64,000 bases of DNA from Nocardioides sp. 1609 (GCF_004522105.1 NZ_SPUJ01000005.1:62001-126000), one strand, 5' to 3'; counted from the first letter of the stretch, positions 1 through 8,365 are shown. Made by a program: numbers and translations. The notes: generated from the sequence alone by a model not told the origin.

Positions 1-1167
1 GATGAGGTTGTACGGCGGGCGCACGATGCCCTGCAGCCGCAGCATCGGCGTGAGGATGGCCGGCGCCTGGCCGATCGCGCTCATGGCGAGGATCTGCACC
101 GGCGTCATCGACGACAGCGCCTCCTTGCCGTCCTTCATCGAGCGGTGGATGGCGCCGAGCCGGCGCGCCGGGTCGGCCTGGTCGGTGGCGAGCTGGACCA
201 TGACGGCGCCGACGGCGTTGCCGCCCTCGGCGGAGGCGACCTGCGACTGCTTGGCGTTCAGGCCGACCGGCACCATCGCGACCAGCGGGGCGTCGGGGAG
301 GGCGTCGAGCTCGAGGAGGTAGGTGCGCATCGCGCCCGAGCACATGGCCATCACGACGTCGTTGATCGTGGTGCCCGTCGACCTGCCGATCGCACGGAGC
401 CGCTCGATCGGCCAGTCCTGCGCGGCGAAGCGGCGCGAGCCGGTGATGCTCTGGTTGAAGATGGTGCGCGGGGCGTGCAGCGACAGCGCCGACGTCTCGT
501 TGCGGAGTCCCTTGCGGATCGTCTTCACCAGCGCGCCCGGCATGCCGGCGGCCTCGGCGGTGATGCCCATCGCCGAGCGCAGCGCCGTCATCGTGACCTC
601 GGAGATCCCGCCGTCGTCGGTGACGGCCGGCCCCGGCCCGCGGCTGCTCGGGCGGGCGCCCCACGGCGGCGGCATGTCGCGCTGGTCGGGGTCGGTGCTG
701 AGCACGCTGGCGAGCAGCCGCATCGCGGAGACGCCGTCGAGGAGCGCGTGGTGCGACTTGGTGTACATCGCGACCCGGCCGTCGCGCAGGCCCTCGATCA
801 CGTGGGACTCCCACAGCGGGCGCTCCCACGCGAGGCGGGTGCTGTGCAGCCGTGAGCACAGCTCGAGCAGCTCGCGCACCCGGCCGGGCCTCGGCAGCGC
901 GCTGTGGCGGACGTGGTGCTCGATGTCGAACTGCTCGTCGGGCTTCCAGACGAGCTGGCCGCCGGTGCGCACCGAGCGGTGCGGGTGCTTGAGGAAGAGC
1001 GGGGCCATCTCCTCGGGGCTGCTCATCGCCTGGAACATCTCGCGGACGTAGTTGCGTCCGGCGCCGTCGGGCTTCCTGAACAGCTGCAGACCGCCGACGT
1101 GCATGGGCATGTTGCGGTTCTCGGCGAGCAGGAACCCGGTAGCGGTCGGGTCGATCGGCGTGGCCAC
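1..1167 (-). CDS. Wax ester synthase/diacylglycerol acyltransferase (WS/DGAT), 3' end outside window
   Basis: Transfers an acyl group from acyl-CoA to a long-chain alcohol or diacylglycerol, making storage wax ester or triacylglycerol. The acyltransferase motif HHALLDG is visible at residues 139-145 (family consensus HHxxxDG). The N-terminus reads MATPIDPTATGFLLAENRNM, a typical start for the family. 389 codons are present; the family is usually about 450-470 residues, so roughly the last 60-80 residues lie beyond position 1. The GTG at 1167 is preceded on the coding strand by AGAGGGGG, a usable Shine-Dalgarno. The gene is divergent from the secreted nuclease to its right. Family assignment is secure; lipid substrate is unknown. 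Confidence 0.93.
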   Translation of the reverse strand, partial: MATPIDPTATGFLLAENRNMPMHVGGLQLFRKPDGAGRNYVREMFQAMSSPEEMAPLFLKHPHRSVRTGGQLVWKPDEQFDIEHHVRHSALPRPGRVRELLELCSRLHSTRLAWERPLWESHVIEGLRDGRVAMYTKSHHALLDGVSAMRLLASVLSTDPDQRDMPPPWGARPSSRGPGPAVTDDGGISEVTMTALRSAMGITAEAAGMPGALVKTIRKGLRNETSALSLHAPRTIFNQSITGSRRFAAQDWPIERLRAIGRSTGTTINDVVMAMCSGAMRTYLLELDALPDAPLVAMVPVGLNAKQSQVASAEGGNAVGAVMVQLATDQADPARRLGAIHRSMKDGKEALSSMTPVQILAMSAIGQAPAILTPMLRLQGIVRPPYNLI

Positions 1168-1247
1168 GGCGGGGCCCCCTCTGGAGTTGTGCGTCGGCTT
1201 CTCCCGCCGATCCTCGCGCGCTGTGACGGCCTCCACAAGCGCCCACG

Positions 1248-1329
1248 GGTGGGTGCGGGTTCTCCCTCGACCTGCGGCCGAGGGGTTGTGCCCCCCGGTG
1301 CCGGCGCCCAGGGTCGAGGGGCACCCACC
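1248..1329. repeat. Long interrupted inverted repeat between divergent genes
   Basis: GGTGGGTGC (1248-1256) pairs with GCACCCACC (1321-1329), and CCCTCGACC (1264-1272) pairs with GGTCGAGGG (1312-1320). That gives 18 paired bases with a 7-nt bulge on the left arm only, around a loop of about 39 nt. It lies in the 5' leader region of the secreted nuclease, so an attenuator or mRNA-structure role is possible. No U-tract follows, so it is not a standard terminator. Confidence 0.6.
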
Positions 1330-1355
1330 GCCTCGGACACCTCGGGAGATCCCTC

Positions 1356-2006
1356 ATGCCTCGTCGTCTCGTGCTCACCGGACTCGGCGCGTGCGCGGTC
1401 TGGGTCGGCCTCCTCGCCGCCCCGGACGCCGCTCACGCGGAGGACTACTCGGCGCCGCTCGCCGACGCGGTGGCCTCGCTCCCCGTCGCCACCGAGGACC
1501 GGACCGGCTACGACCGCGACGCCTTCCAGCACTGGGTCGACGAGGACGGCGACGGCTGCGACACCCGGGACGAGGTGCTCATCGCGGAGGCCGACGACCC
1601 GGTCACCGTGGGCAGCGGCTGCGCGCTGAGCGGCGGGCGCTGGTTCTCCTACTACGACGGCGTCTCGCAGTCCGCGGCCGGCGACCTCGACATCGACCAC
1701 ATGGTGCCGCTGGCCGAGGCCTGGGACTCCGGCGCCTCCGACTGGACCGCGGCCGAGCGTCGGTCCTACGCCAACGACCTCGGCGACCCGCGGTCGCTCG
1801 TCGGCGTCACCGCGGGGGAGAACCGTTCCAAGAGCGACCAGGACGTCGCCGAGTGGACGCCCGGCCGGGAGCAGTGCCGCTACCTGAGGGAGTTCGTCGC
1901 GGTGAAGGTCCGGTGGGGCCTGTCGGTCGACGGCGCGGAGCAGTCGGCGATGTCGTCGCTGGCCTCCGGGTGCAGCGGCACCGTCACGGTCACGCTCGCG
2001 CGCTGA
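1356..2006 (+). CDS. Secreted HNH endonuclease (DUF1524/GmrSD-HNH type)
   Basis: 216 aa. A signal peptide spans about residues 1-28 (basic MPRR, hydrophobic core, cut near AHA-ED). The HNH core is the DIDHMVPLAEAWDSG stretch (D114, H115), followed by the ANDL and GENRSKSD segments typical of exported DUF1524 nucleases, whose His/Asn residues hold a catalytic metal. Two cysteine pairs in the mature protein suit an extracytoplasmic fold. The likely role is degradation of extracellular DNA for nutrition or competition; the substrate is inferred, not visible. The ATG is preceded by GGGAGATCCCTC, a reasonable ribosome site. It stands alone, with the structured leader upstream. Confidence 0.88.
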   Translation: MPRRLVLTGLGACAVWVGLLAAPDAAHAEDYSAPLADAVASLPVATEDRTGYDRDAFQHWVDEDGDGCDTRDEVLIAEADDPVTVGSGCALSGGRWFSYYDGVSQSAAGDLDIDHMVPLAEAWDSGASDWTAAERRSYANDLGDPRSLVGVTAGENRSKSDQDVAEWTPGREQCRYLREFVAVKVRWGLSVDGAEQSAMSSLASGCSGTVTVTLAR

Positions 2007-2191
2007 ACCGGGGGCCGGGCTGGACGATCGGGCCGGGCCGGGGCGGTGGTGATGACCACTTCTCGTGCACAGGCCGGGGGTCGGCCGGGTTCTCCACAGG
2101 CCCGCGCACGACGGGCCGCGACCGTCCCCCCGCGCGCCTAGCGTCCCTCGCACTGCCGGAACCCGCCGGCACTCGACCCCTCGGGGGACCC

Positions 2192-2545
2192 ATGAAGAAG
2201 TCCGTCACGCACCTCGTCGTCCTGCCCCTCCTCGTGCTCGCGCTGCTCGGCGGTGCCGCCGGCCTCGCGCTCGCGGGCCCGTCGTCGGGCCCGTCGTCGA
2301 GCCCGCCGGCACGGGGGGCCAGACCCGTCGTCGTCGACGTCACCGGCGATGCCGCCAACGGCTTCGAGATCAGCTACGCCGACGGGTCGCAGGCGTTCCC
2401 GCCGACCGACTCCGAGTCGATGGCCGAGTGCGGCGAGTACGACACGCTGCGCCAGCGGGTGCGGTGCCGCACCGAGGTCCGCACCTGGTACCGCGACCTC
2501 GGCGACCTGCAGCGGTCGCTGGCCTGGGTGCGCGAGCACGGGTAG
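2192..2545 (+). CDS. Small exported protein of unknown function
   Basis: 117 aa. The N-terminus MKKSVTHLVVLPLLVLALLG is a clear signal peptide or anchor (hydrophobic residues about 9-30), followed by a Ser/Pro-rich linker (about 31-45) and a short acidic domain containing two cysteines (C81 and C93 by approximate count) and a C-terminal RTWYRDLGDLQRSLAWV helix. I do not recognise a family. The ATG at 2192 follows TCGGGGGACCC, a strong purine ribosome site. It has no obvious operon partner; the dinB-like gene begins 54 bp downstream with its own promoter-like box. Confidence 0.75.
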   Translation: MKKSVTHLVVLPLLVLALLGGAAGLALAGPSSGPSSSPPARGARPVVVDVTGDAANGFEISYADGSQAFPPTDSESMAECGEYDTLRQRVRCRTEVRTWYRDLGDLQRSLAWVREHG

Positions 2546-2599
2546 CCGGGCCGCGTCCGGCACCGCCGGTGCGTCGGCGGACCGTGGCAGCATCGGCGC

Positions 2600-3703
2600 A
2601 TGGTCACCACGGGCACGCCGGGCACCCCGGCCCGCTGGGTGCTGCACGTCGACCTCGACCAGTTCCTGGCTGCGGTCGAGGTGCTGCGCCGGCCCGAGCT
2701 CGCCGGGCTGCCCGTGGTCGTCGGGGGTCGCGGCGACCCGACCGAGCGGGCCGTCGTCTCGACCGCCTCCTACGAGGCGCGCGAGCACGGCGTCCGGTCG
2801 GGGATGCCGTTGCGGCTGGCCCACCGCAAGATCCCCGACGCCGTCTTCCTGCCCGTCGACTTCCCGGTCTACGAGGCGGCGTCGGCGGTCGTGATGGCCA
2901 CCCTGCGCGCCCTGCTGTGGGACGGTGACCCCGTCGACGTCGAGGTGCTCGGCTGGGACGAGGCGTTCGTCGGCCTCCGCCCGGGTGCGCCCGAGCGCCC
3001 GCGCGACCCGCAGGCCTTCGCCGAGCAGGCCCGGGCCGAGGTCCTCGCCGCCACCGGGCTGCACTGCTCGGTCGGCATCGGCAACAACAAGCTGCAGGCC
3101 AAGATCGCCACCGACTTCGGTAAGCCGCGCGGGGTCCACACGATCACCGACGACACCTGGTTCCCCCAGATGGGGCACCGGCCGACCCGGGCGCTGTGGG
3201 GCGTCGGCGCCAAGATCGAGAAGCGGCTCGCCGCTCTCGGGATCGACACCGTCGTCCAGCTCGCGACCTCCGACGTCCGGGTGCTCGCCGCCGAGATCGG
3301 GCCGACGATGGGGCCCTGGTACCACCGCCTCGGCCGCGGCGTCGACACCGGGACGGTCGACCCGACGCCCTGGGTGGCCCGCGCCCACGGGCGGGAGGAG
3401 ACCTTCCAGACCGACCTCGACGACGACGCCGCCATCGAGGCCGAGGTCCGCCGGATCACCCGCCGGGTGGTCGCCGACATCGACGCCGAGGGTCGGCCGG
3501 CGTGGCGGGTCGGCCTCAAGGTCCGCGACCGCGCGTTCCAGACCGTCAACCGCAGCCGCAAGCTGGCCGAGCCGACCAACGACCCCGACGCGCTCGCAGA
3601 CGCCGTGGTGGCGCTGCTCGCGAAGGTCGAGCGGAGGCGACCGGTGCGGCTGCTCGGCGTCCGGCTGGAGATGGTCGAGCCGGAGGGCGGCTACCCGCGC
3701 TGA
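2600..3703 (+). CDS. dinB: Y-family DNA polymerase IV, DinB2-like
   Basis: 367 aa translesion polymerase. Palm-domain acidic residues are D18 in HVDLDQFLAAVE and D120-E121 in LGWDEAF. The HhH region follows (LWGVGAKIEKRLAALGI) and then the little-finger domain. The second residue of the usual FF/YF steric-gate pair is Leu23, not Phe or Tyr. From memory, Mycobacterium smegmatis DinB2 has the same DLDQFL motif (Leu14) and poorly excludes ribonucleotides, so this is probably a DinB2-class enzyme. CAGCAT lies six bases before the ATG, suggesting a leaderless transcript. No LexA box was recognised. No C-terminal beta-clamp motif was identified with confidence. Confidence 0.92.
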   Translation: MVTTGTPGTPARWVLHVDLDQFLAAVEVLRRPELAGLPVVVGGRGDPTERAVVSTASYEAREHGVRSGMPLRLAHRKIPDAVFLPVDFPVYEAASAVVMATLRALLWDGDPVDVEVLGWDEAFVGLRPGAPERPRDPQAFAEQARAEVLAATGLHCSVGIGNNKLQAKIATDFGKPRGVHTITDDTWFPQMGHRPTRALWGVGAKIEKRLAALGIDTVVQLATSDVRVLAAEIGPTMGPWYHRLGRGVDTGTVDPTPWVARAHGREETFQTDLDDDAAIEAEVRRITRRVVADIDAEGRPAWRVGLKVRDRAFQTVNRSRKLAEPTNDPDALADAVVALLAKVERRRPVRLLGVRLEMVEPEGGYPR

Positions 3704-3728
3704 ACGGCGGAGCGGCCGGTGCGCACGA

Positions 3729-4856
3729 TCACAGCGACTCCTTCAGCTCCCTGACCACCGAGTCGACGACGGCGACGAGGTCGTCACCGGTCCGCGCGGC
3801 GACCGCGCGCTGGCGCTGGTACGACGCGCCGCCGGCCACGAGGGCGGCGACCGAGGCGAGCTCGTCGGTGCACCCGAGCCGCTCGGCGGTCGGGGCCAGC
3901 CGCTCCAGCAGGTCGGCGAGGTCGTCGGTCACGAGCCGCTCGGTGCAGTCGGCGTCCAGGATCACGATCGCGTCGAGGCCGTAGCGCGCCGCGCGCCACT
4001 TGTTCTCCTGCACGTGCCACGGCGGCATCGTCGGCAGCGTCTCGCCGGCGGCCATCCGGGTGTCGAGGTCGACGACCAGGCAGTGCATCAGCGCGGTCAG
4101 CGCGCCGAGGTCGCCGAGGGAGGAGACGCCGTCGCAGATCCGGTTCTCCAGGGTGCCGAGGTGCGCGGCCGGCCGCAGGTCCCAGCGGATCTCGGAGAGG
4201 TCGTCGATCACCCCGGTCGTCATCTGGTCGGCGGCGAAGGCCTCGAACTCCTCCCACGTGGCGAACTGGAAGGGCAGCCCGGCGGTGGGCAGCTGCTGGA
4301 ACATCAGCGCCCGGTTGGAGGCGTAGCCGGTGTCGATGCCGCCCCACACCGGCGAGGACGCCGACAGCGCCTGCAGGTGCGGGTAGTACCGCAGCAGCGC
4401 GGAGAGGACCGGCATCACCCGGGTCCGCTCCGGGAGGCCGACGTGCACGTGGACGCCCCAGATGAGCATCTGGCGGCCCCACCACTGGGTGCGCTTCATC
4501 AGCTCCTCGTAGCGGTGCCCGGCGCTGAGCTGCTGGCCGGACCACGACGCGAACGGGTGCGTGCCCGCGCCGTACAGGTCGAGGTCGAGGTCGTCGCACG
4601 CCGGCAGCACGCCGGCGAGCGTGCGCCGCAGGTCGCTCATCGCCTCGCCGGTCGTGTGGCAGACCCCGGTGACCAGCTCGACGGTGTTGCGGAGCAGCTC
4701 CTGGTGCAGCCGGTCGGGGTGCGGAAGCCGGGGCCGGGCCCGGGCGAAGAGGTGCGAGGCGTCGTTGCGCAGGTCGCGAGAACGCCGGTCGACCAGGGCG
4801 AGCTCCCACTCGACGCCGAGCGTGTACTCCGGCGACGGGGTGAAGTCGATGCGCAC
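3729..4856 (-). CDS. Glutamate-cysteine ligase family 2 (GCS2/YbdK-type carboxylate-amine ligase)
   Basis: 375 aa ATP-grasp-like ligase joining glutamate's gamma-carboxylate to an amine. The N-terminal TLGVEWELALVD holds the metal-binding acidic residues of the family. GVHVHVG and ENRICDG-type segments follow, as in YbdK. In actinobacteria, which make mycothiol, the in vivo product of these paralogs is mostly undefined. I prefer the GTG at 4856 (VRIDFTPSPEYTLG) because family members begin MRIDF and AACGCT lies six bases upstream, the leaderless pattern seen elsewhere here; an ATG at 4874 would add six residues. Its stop faces the dinB stop 25 bp away. Confidence 0.88.
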   Translation of the reverse strand: MRIDFTPSPEYTLGVEWELALVDRRSRDLRNDASHLFARARPRLPHPDRLHQELLRNTVELVTGVCHTTGEAMSDLRRTLAGVLPACDDLDLDLYGAGTHPFASWSGQQLSAGHRYEELMKRTQWWGRQMLIWGVHVHVGLPERTRVMPVLSALLRYYPHLQALSASSPVWGGIDTGYASNRALMFQQLPTAGLPFQFATWEEFEAFAADQMTTGVIDDLSEIRWDLRPAAHLGTLENRICDGVSSLGDLGALTALMHCLVVDLDTRMAAGETLPTMPPWHVQENKWRAARYGLDAIVILDADCTERLVTDDLADLLERLAPTAERLGCTDELASVAALVAGGASYQRQRAVAARTGDDLVAVVDSVVRELKESL

Positions 4857-4950
4857 CCGACCAGCGTTCCACACCGCGCCCGGGCCGGCGTGACGGACGT
4901 CGCCCGGGTGCCGGCTTGGGCGCGCGCCGGTCGTGGGTCACCATCGAGGG

Positions 4951-6408
4951 ATGGTCGAGCCGGAACTCCCCGCCACGCAGCTGATCCCGCTGCCGAACCG
5001 ACTCGCGCTCACCCTCGACTTCTGCCTGCGGCTCGGCGAGATCCTGCTCTCGTCGGGCGCCGGGGCCGCCGACGTGACGGTGACGATGCTCTCGGTCGCC
5101 CGGGCGCTCGGCGCGGCCGAGGCCGAGGCCGACATCACCTTCACCCTGATCACGATGAGCCACCAGACCAGCCCCGACGAGGCGCCGCTGATCGCCCGAC
5201 GTCAGGTCACCCAACGAGTCACCGACTACCAGGACCTGACGAACGTCGACCACCTGGTGCGCGGGGTCGTCGCGGGCCGGATCGGCCTGCGCGAGGGTCG
5301 CGCCGAGCTCAGCCGGATCACCTCCACCGGTCACGACCGGCACCGCTGGTCGGTCACGGCGGGCTGGGGCGTGATGTCGGCGGGCGTCGCCATCCTCCTC
5401 GGCGGCGGACCGGTCGTCGTCCTCGTCGCCGCCCTGGCCGCGCTCCTCATCGACCGGCTGCAGCTGCGCATCGCCCGCCGCCGGCTGCCCACCTTCTACG
5501 CCCAGGTCGCCGGCGGCGGCACCGCGGCCCTGGTGGCGGTCGCGGCCCGGGTGCTCGACGAGCGGTTCGACCTCGGGCTGGACGTGTCGTTCGTGATCAC
5601 CGCCAACATCGTCATGCTGCTGGCCGGCGTCGGCTTCATGGGCGCGATCCAGGACGCGCTGACCGGCTTCTACATCACCGCCGGCGCGCGGATCACCGAG
5701 GCGGTGCTGTCGACGACCGGCATCATCGCCGGCGTCAGCGGCGGCCTCAGCGTCGCCAGTGCGTTCGGGGTCGACCTGCCGACGGTGGAGCCCGGAGCCA
5801 CCGGCATCCAGGGCATCGGGATGGCCGCGCTCGGCGGCGGGATCGCCGCGGCCGCGTTCGCGTTCTCGTCGTACTCGCCTAAGCGGGTGCTGGCCCCGAT
5901 CGCGGTGGTCTCGGCGGTCGCCGTGACGATCTCGTCCTCGATCGAGGAGCCCGGGCTGGGCCGCACCTGGGCGGTCGCGGTGGCGGCGTTGTTCGTCGGA
6001 CTCGTCGGGTACGCCGTCGCCAAGCGCCTGCACGTGCCGCCGCTCATCGTCGTGGTCTCGTGCGTCGTCCCGATGCTGCCCGGCATCGCGATCTACCGCG
6101 GCCTCTCGCTCCTCGGCGAGGGCAGCCGTCGTGACACCTCGCTCGGCCTGGTCGCCATCATCGGCGCGGCCTCCGTGGCGCTGGCGATCGCCGCCGGGGT
6201 GATCCTCGGCGAGTACCTCGCCCAGCCGCTGGGCCGCGAGGTCCGGCGCGTCGAGGACCGTCTGGTCGGCCCCCGGCTCGTCGGCCCTACCAGCCTGCTC
6301 GGCCGGCGAGCCGGTCGAGCCATCGATCGGCGGACCCGCCGTCGAACGGAGGGTGCTCCCGACGGACCTGCGCCAGCACCCACGCGCAGGACTCCTCCGC
6401 AGCGGTGA
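4951..6408 (+). CDS. Threonine/serine exporter family protein (ThrE-like)
   Basis: 485 aa polytopic membrane protein. The N-terminal cytosolic/ThrE portion (about residues 10-150) contains LSSGAGAADV and the ITFTLITMSHQT segment typical of the DUF1212 half, followed by about ten hydrophobic segments that include the DUF3815-like C-terminal half. The tail is Arg-rich and likely cytoplasmic. Exports threonine or serine by proton antiport in Corynebacterium; substrate here is inferred from the family. The ATG at 4951 is chosen because CACCAT lies six bases upstream; a GTG at 4933 would add six residues. The last 122 bp overlap the convergent DUF402 gene. Confidence 0.9.
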   Translation: MVEPELPATQLIPLPNRLALTLDFCLRLGEILLSSGAGAADVTVTMLSVARALGAAEAEADITFTLITMSHQTSPDEAPLIARRQVTQRVTDYQDLTNVDHLVRGVVAGRIGLREGRAELSRITSTGHDRHRWSVTAGWGVMSAGVAILLGGGPVVVLVAALAALLIDRLQLRIARRRLPTFYAQVAGGGTAALVAVAARVLDERFDLGLDVSFVITANIVMLLAGVGFMGAIQDALTGFYITAGARITEAVLSTTGIIAGVSGGLSVASAFGVDLPTVEPGATGIQGIGMAALGGGIAAAAFAFSSYSPKRVLAPIAVVSAVAVTISSSIEEPGLGRTWAVAVAALFVGLVGYAVAKRLHVPPLIVVVSCVVPMLPGIAIYRGLSLLGEGSRRDTSLGLVAIIGAASVALAIAAGVILGEYLAQPLGREVRRVEDRLVGPRLVGPTSLLGRRAGRAIDRRTRRRTEGAPDGPAPAPTRRTPPQR

Positions 6409-6814
6409 CGACCTCCGCCGGGTAGCCGTGGGAGAGCTGGTGCTCGGCGAACTCGTCCTCGTCGTCGACGTACACGACTCCCTCGGCGGTGCGGACGACG
6501 TCGAGGTCGAGGTCGACGGCGCGCACCACCGCGCCGTCCCAGCGCGGGACGGTGGTGATGTCGACGTACGTCGCGATGCGGAAGCCCGGGGCGTGGAAGG
6601 TGGCCAACCAGCCGGCGTCCGGAGGCACCAGACCGACCTGGTCGGTGGCGGCCACGAAGGTAGCGCCCGGTCGCGACATCGTCGTGCCGGTGCGGATGCC
6701 GATCCAGTCGCCGTGCTCGTCGGAGCCGAGGTGGCGCGCGTCGAAGGACCAGTGCGGCCGGTCGACCCACTTGGTCATCTCGACGCGGACGGCGTCACCG
6801 GGGTGCACGGCCAT
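6287..6814 (-). CDS. DUF402 domain protein
   Basis: 175 aa. The beta-rich core carries the family pattern of an Asp/Glu cluster (DLDLDVV, VYVDDEDEF) and conserved Tyr/Trp residues. DUF402 members include nucleoside di/tri-phosphatases (Ntdp) and FomD, which hydrolyse phosphoanhydrides with divalent metal, so a phosphatase role is plausible but not shown. The ATG is 2 bp from the stop of the upstream SDR gene, so the two are one transcript. The 3' end runs 122 bp antisense into the ThrE-like gene, which constrains both reading frames. Confidence 0.85.
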   Translation of the reverse strand: MAVHPGDAVRVEMTKWVDRPHWSFDARHLGSDEHGDWIGIRTGTTMSRPGATFVAATDQVGLVPPDAGWLATFHAPGFRIATYVDITTVPRWDGAVVRAVDLDLDVVRTAEGVVYVDDEDEFAEHQLSHGYPAEVVTAAEESCAWVLAQVRREHPPFDGGSADRWLDRLAGRAGW

Positions 6815-6816
6815 GG

Positions 6817-7659
6817 TCAGACGATGGTCGCCTTGTCGGGCACGACCTTCTTCGACGCGCGCGCGACGATGTCCTGGTAGCGCGAACCGGTGAGCTTGGC
6901 GAGGTGGTGCAGGGCGTGGGCGTCGATGCCGACGAGCACGCGGGCCTGGTTCCGCTCGATGCCGCGCACGATGACCGCCGCGGCCTTCTCGGGCGTCATC
7001 CGGGCCAGCTTCTTGTCGAACAGCCTCGCCGAGGCGTCGCCGTCCTCCTTCGCGGAGTACCGCGCGTTGCGGGCGATCGCGGTCTTGATGCCGCCCGGGT
7101 GGACGGCGGTGACGCCGACCGGGTGACCCGCGACCAGCATCTCCTCGCGCAGCGCCTCGGTCATCCCGCGCACGGCGTACTTGGAGGCGTTGTACATCGA
7201 CTGGCCGGGCATCGAGATCAGCCCGAACAGCGACGACAGGTTGACGACGTGCCCGTCGCCGCTGGCGATGAGGTGGGGGAGGAACTCCTTGGTGCCGTGC
7301 ACGACGCCCCAGAAGTTGATCCCCATGATCCAGTCCATGTCGCCGTACTCGAGGTCGGTGAGGTCACCGGCCAGCGCGACGCCGGCGTTGTTGACCACGA
7401 CGTTGACCCGGCCGAGGTCCTGGACGACGTCGAGGGCGTAGCGCGCGAACGCGTCGCGGTCGGCGACGTCGAGGCGGTCGCTGCGGACCCGGGTGACGCC
7501 GGCCGCCTCGACCAGGCGGACGGTCTCGGCGAGGCCGGCCTCGTCGACGTCCGAGAGGGCGAGCAGGGAGCCCTTCGCCGCGGTGTGCAGCGCGAGGGCC
7601 CGACCGATGCCGGAGCCGGCGCCGGTGATGACGACGACCTTGTCGTGGAGGGTCTTCAT
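6817..7659 (-). CDS. Short-chain dehydrogenase/reductase (SDR)
   Basis: 280 aa NAD(P)-dependent oxidoreductase. Classical SDR features are visible: cofactor loop TGAGSGIG near residue 14, NNAGVAL near 88, catalytic Ser in NLSSLFG and YNASK (Tyr-x3-Lys) near 160-164, then a C-terminal substrate segment. The ATG at 7659 is preceded by TACCGT seven bases upstream, a leaderless arrangement. The longer reading frame to 7689 would run through that promoter, so I reject it. It is divergent from a TetR regulator and shares a palindromic operator with it, so repression by that regulator is likely. Substrate unknown (the family handles alcohols, ketones and fatty derivatives). Confidence 0.92.
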   Translation of the reverse strand: MKTLHDKVVVITGAGSGIGRALALHTAAKGSLLALSDVDEAGLAETVRLVEAAGVTRVRSDRLDVADRDAFARYALDVVQDLGRVNVVVNNAGVALAGDLTDLEYGDMDWIMGINFWGVVHGTKEFLPHLIASGDGHVVNLSSLFGLISMPGQSMYNASKYAVRGMTEALREEMLVAGHPVGVTAVHPGGIKTAIARNARYSAKEDGDASARLFDKKLARMTPEKAAAVIVRGIERNQARVLVGIDAHALHHLAKLTGSRYQDIVARASKKVVPDKATIV

Positions 7660-7666
7660 GGCCCCG

Positions 7667-7672
7667 ACGGTA
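7667..7672 (-). promoter_or_regulatory. -10 box of leaderless SDR transcript
   Basis: TACCGT on the minus strand, seven bases before the ATG at 7659. No Shine-Dalgarno lies between. Confidence 0.6.
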
Positions 7673-7679
7673 GTGGCGC

Positions 7680-7698
7680 TATTGAACAATCGTCAATA
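7680..7698. promoter_or_regulatory. Palindromic operator shared by SDR and TetR genes
   Basis: TATTGA (7680-7685) and TCAATA (7693-7698) are perfect 6-bp arms around a 7-bp centre. It touches the -10 box of the tetR gene (7697) and covers the region where the SDR -35 would lie, so the TetR protein probably represses both directions by binding here. It is also AT-rich compared with everything around it. Confidence 0.65.
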
Positions 7699-7702
7699 GA
7701 GT
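7697..7702 (+). promoter_or_regulatory. -10 box of leaderless tetR transcript
   Basis: TAGAGT, six bases before the GTG at 7709. It overlaps the end of the palindromic operator by two bases. Confidence 0.65.
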
Positions 7703-7708
7703 GGGGGC

Positions 7709-8365
7709 GTGACCGGAGGCACGGAGGATCGCACCGCGCGGAGCAGGACGTCGAGGACCCGGCTCACGCCGGCCGAGCGGCGCTCCCAGCTGCTCGACCT
7801 CGGCGTCAAGCTGCTCGCGCACCGCTCGCTCGACGAGCTCAGCATCGAGGTCCTCGCCGAGGAGGCCGGCATCTCCCGCGGCCTGCTCTACCACTACTTC
7901 GGCAACAAGCACGCCTTCCACGAGGCGGTCGTCCGGCGCGCGGCCGACGACCTCATCGCGCAGACCGCGCCCCCGCCGGCGGGCGACCCGCTCGAGCGGC
8001 TCGCGACGTCGATGGCGGCGTACCTCGCCTACGTGGAGGCCAACTACGAGGGCTACCTGTCGCTGGTCAAGGGCGCCCAGGGCGGCAACGAGACGCTGCG
8101 CGCGATCTACGACGAGGCCCGCGCGGCCCTCACGGACCGGATCTTCGTCGAGGACCAGGCCGGCGGGGGCGCCGCGCTCCTCCCCGACACCCCGGCCACC
8201 CGGTTGCTGGTGCGCGGCTGGTCGGCGATGGCCGAGGACGTCGTGCTGTCGTGGGTCGCCGCGCCCACCGACGTCACCCGCGACGAGCTGCTGCACCTGC
8301 TCGCCACCTCGCTGCCCGCCCTCGTCGCCGCCGCCCCCGCTGACGCCGCCCCACGCAGACGCTGA
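7709..8365 (+). CDS. TetR/AcrR family transcriptional repressor
   Basis: 218 aa. The N-terminal helix-turn-helix occupies about residues 20-75 (LTPAERRSQLLDLG, then SIEVLAEEAGISRGLLYHYF, the hallmark recognition helix). The C-terminal ligand-binding domain is all-helical and carries no recognised ligand signature. The gene is divergent from the SDR and sits on a perfect 6+6 inverted repeat, so it most likely controls SDR-DUF402 and itself. The GTG at 7709 follows TAGAGT by six bases. The stop codon lies inside the first copy of the palindromic tandem repeat. Inducer unknown. Confidence 0.92.
   Translation: MTGGTEDRTARSRTSRTRLTPAERRSQLLDLGVKLLAHRSLDELSIEVLAEEAGISRGLLYHYFGNKHAFHEAVVRRAADDLIAQTAPPPAGDPLERLATSMAAYLAYVEANYEGYLSLVKGAQGGNETLRAIYDEARAALTDRIFVEDQAGGGAALLPDTPATRLLVRGWSAMAEDVVLSWVAAPTDVTRDELLHLLATSLPALVAAAPADAAPRRR

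Noticed and set aside
2925..5882. A 985-residue open frame on the plus strand
   Set aside because: It runs across dinB and antisense to the GCS2 gene, is Arg/Pro/Ser-rich with no domains, and is a by-product of high GC, which removes stop codons.
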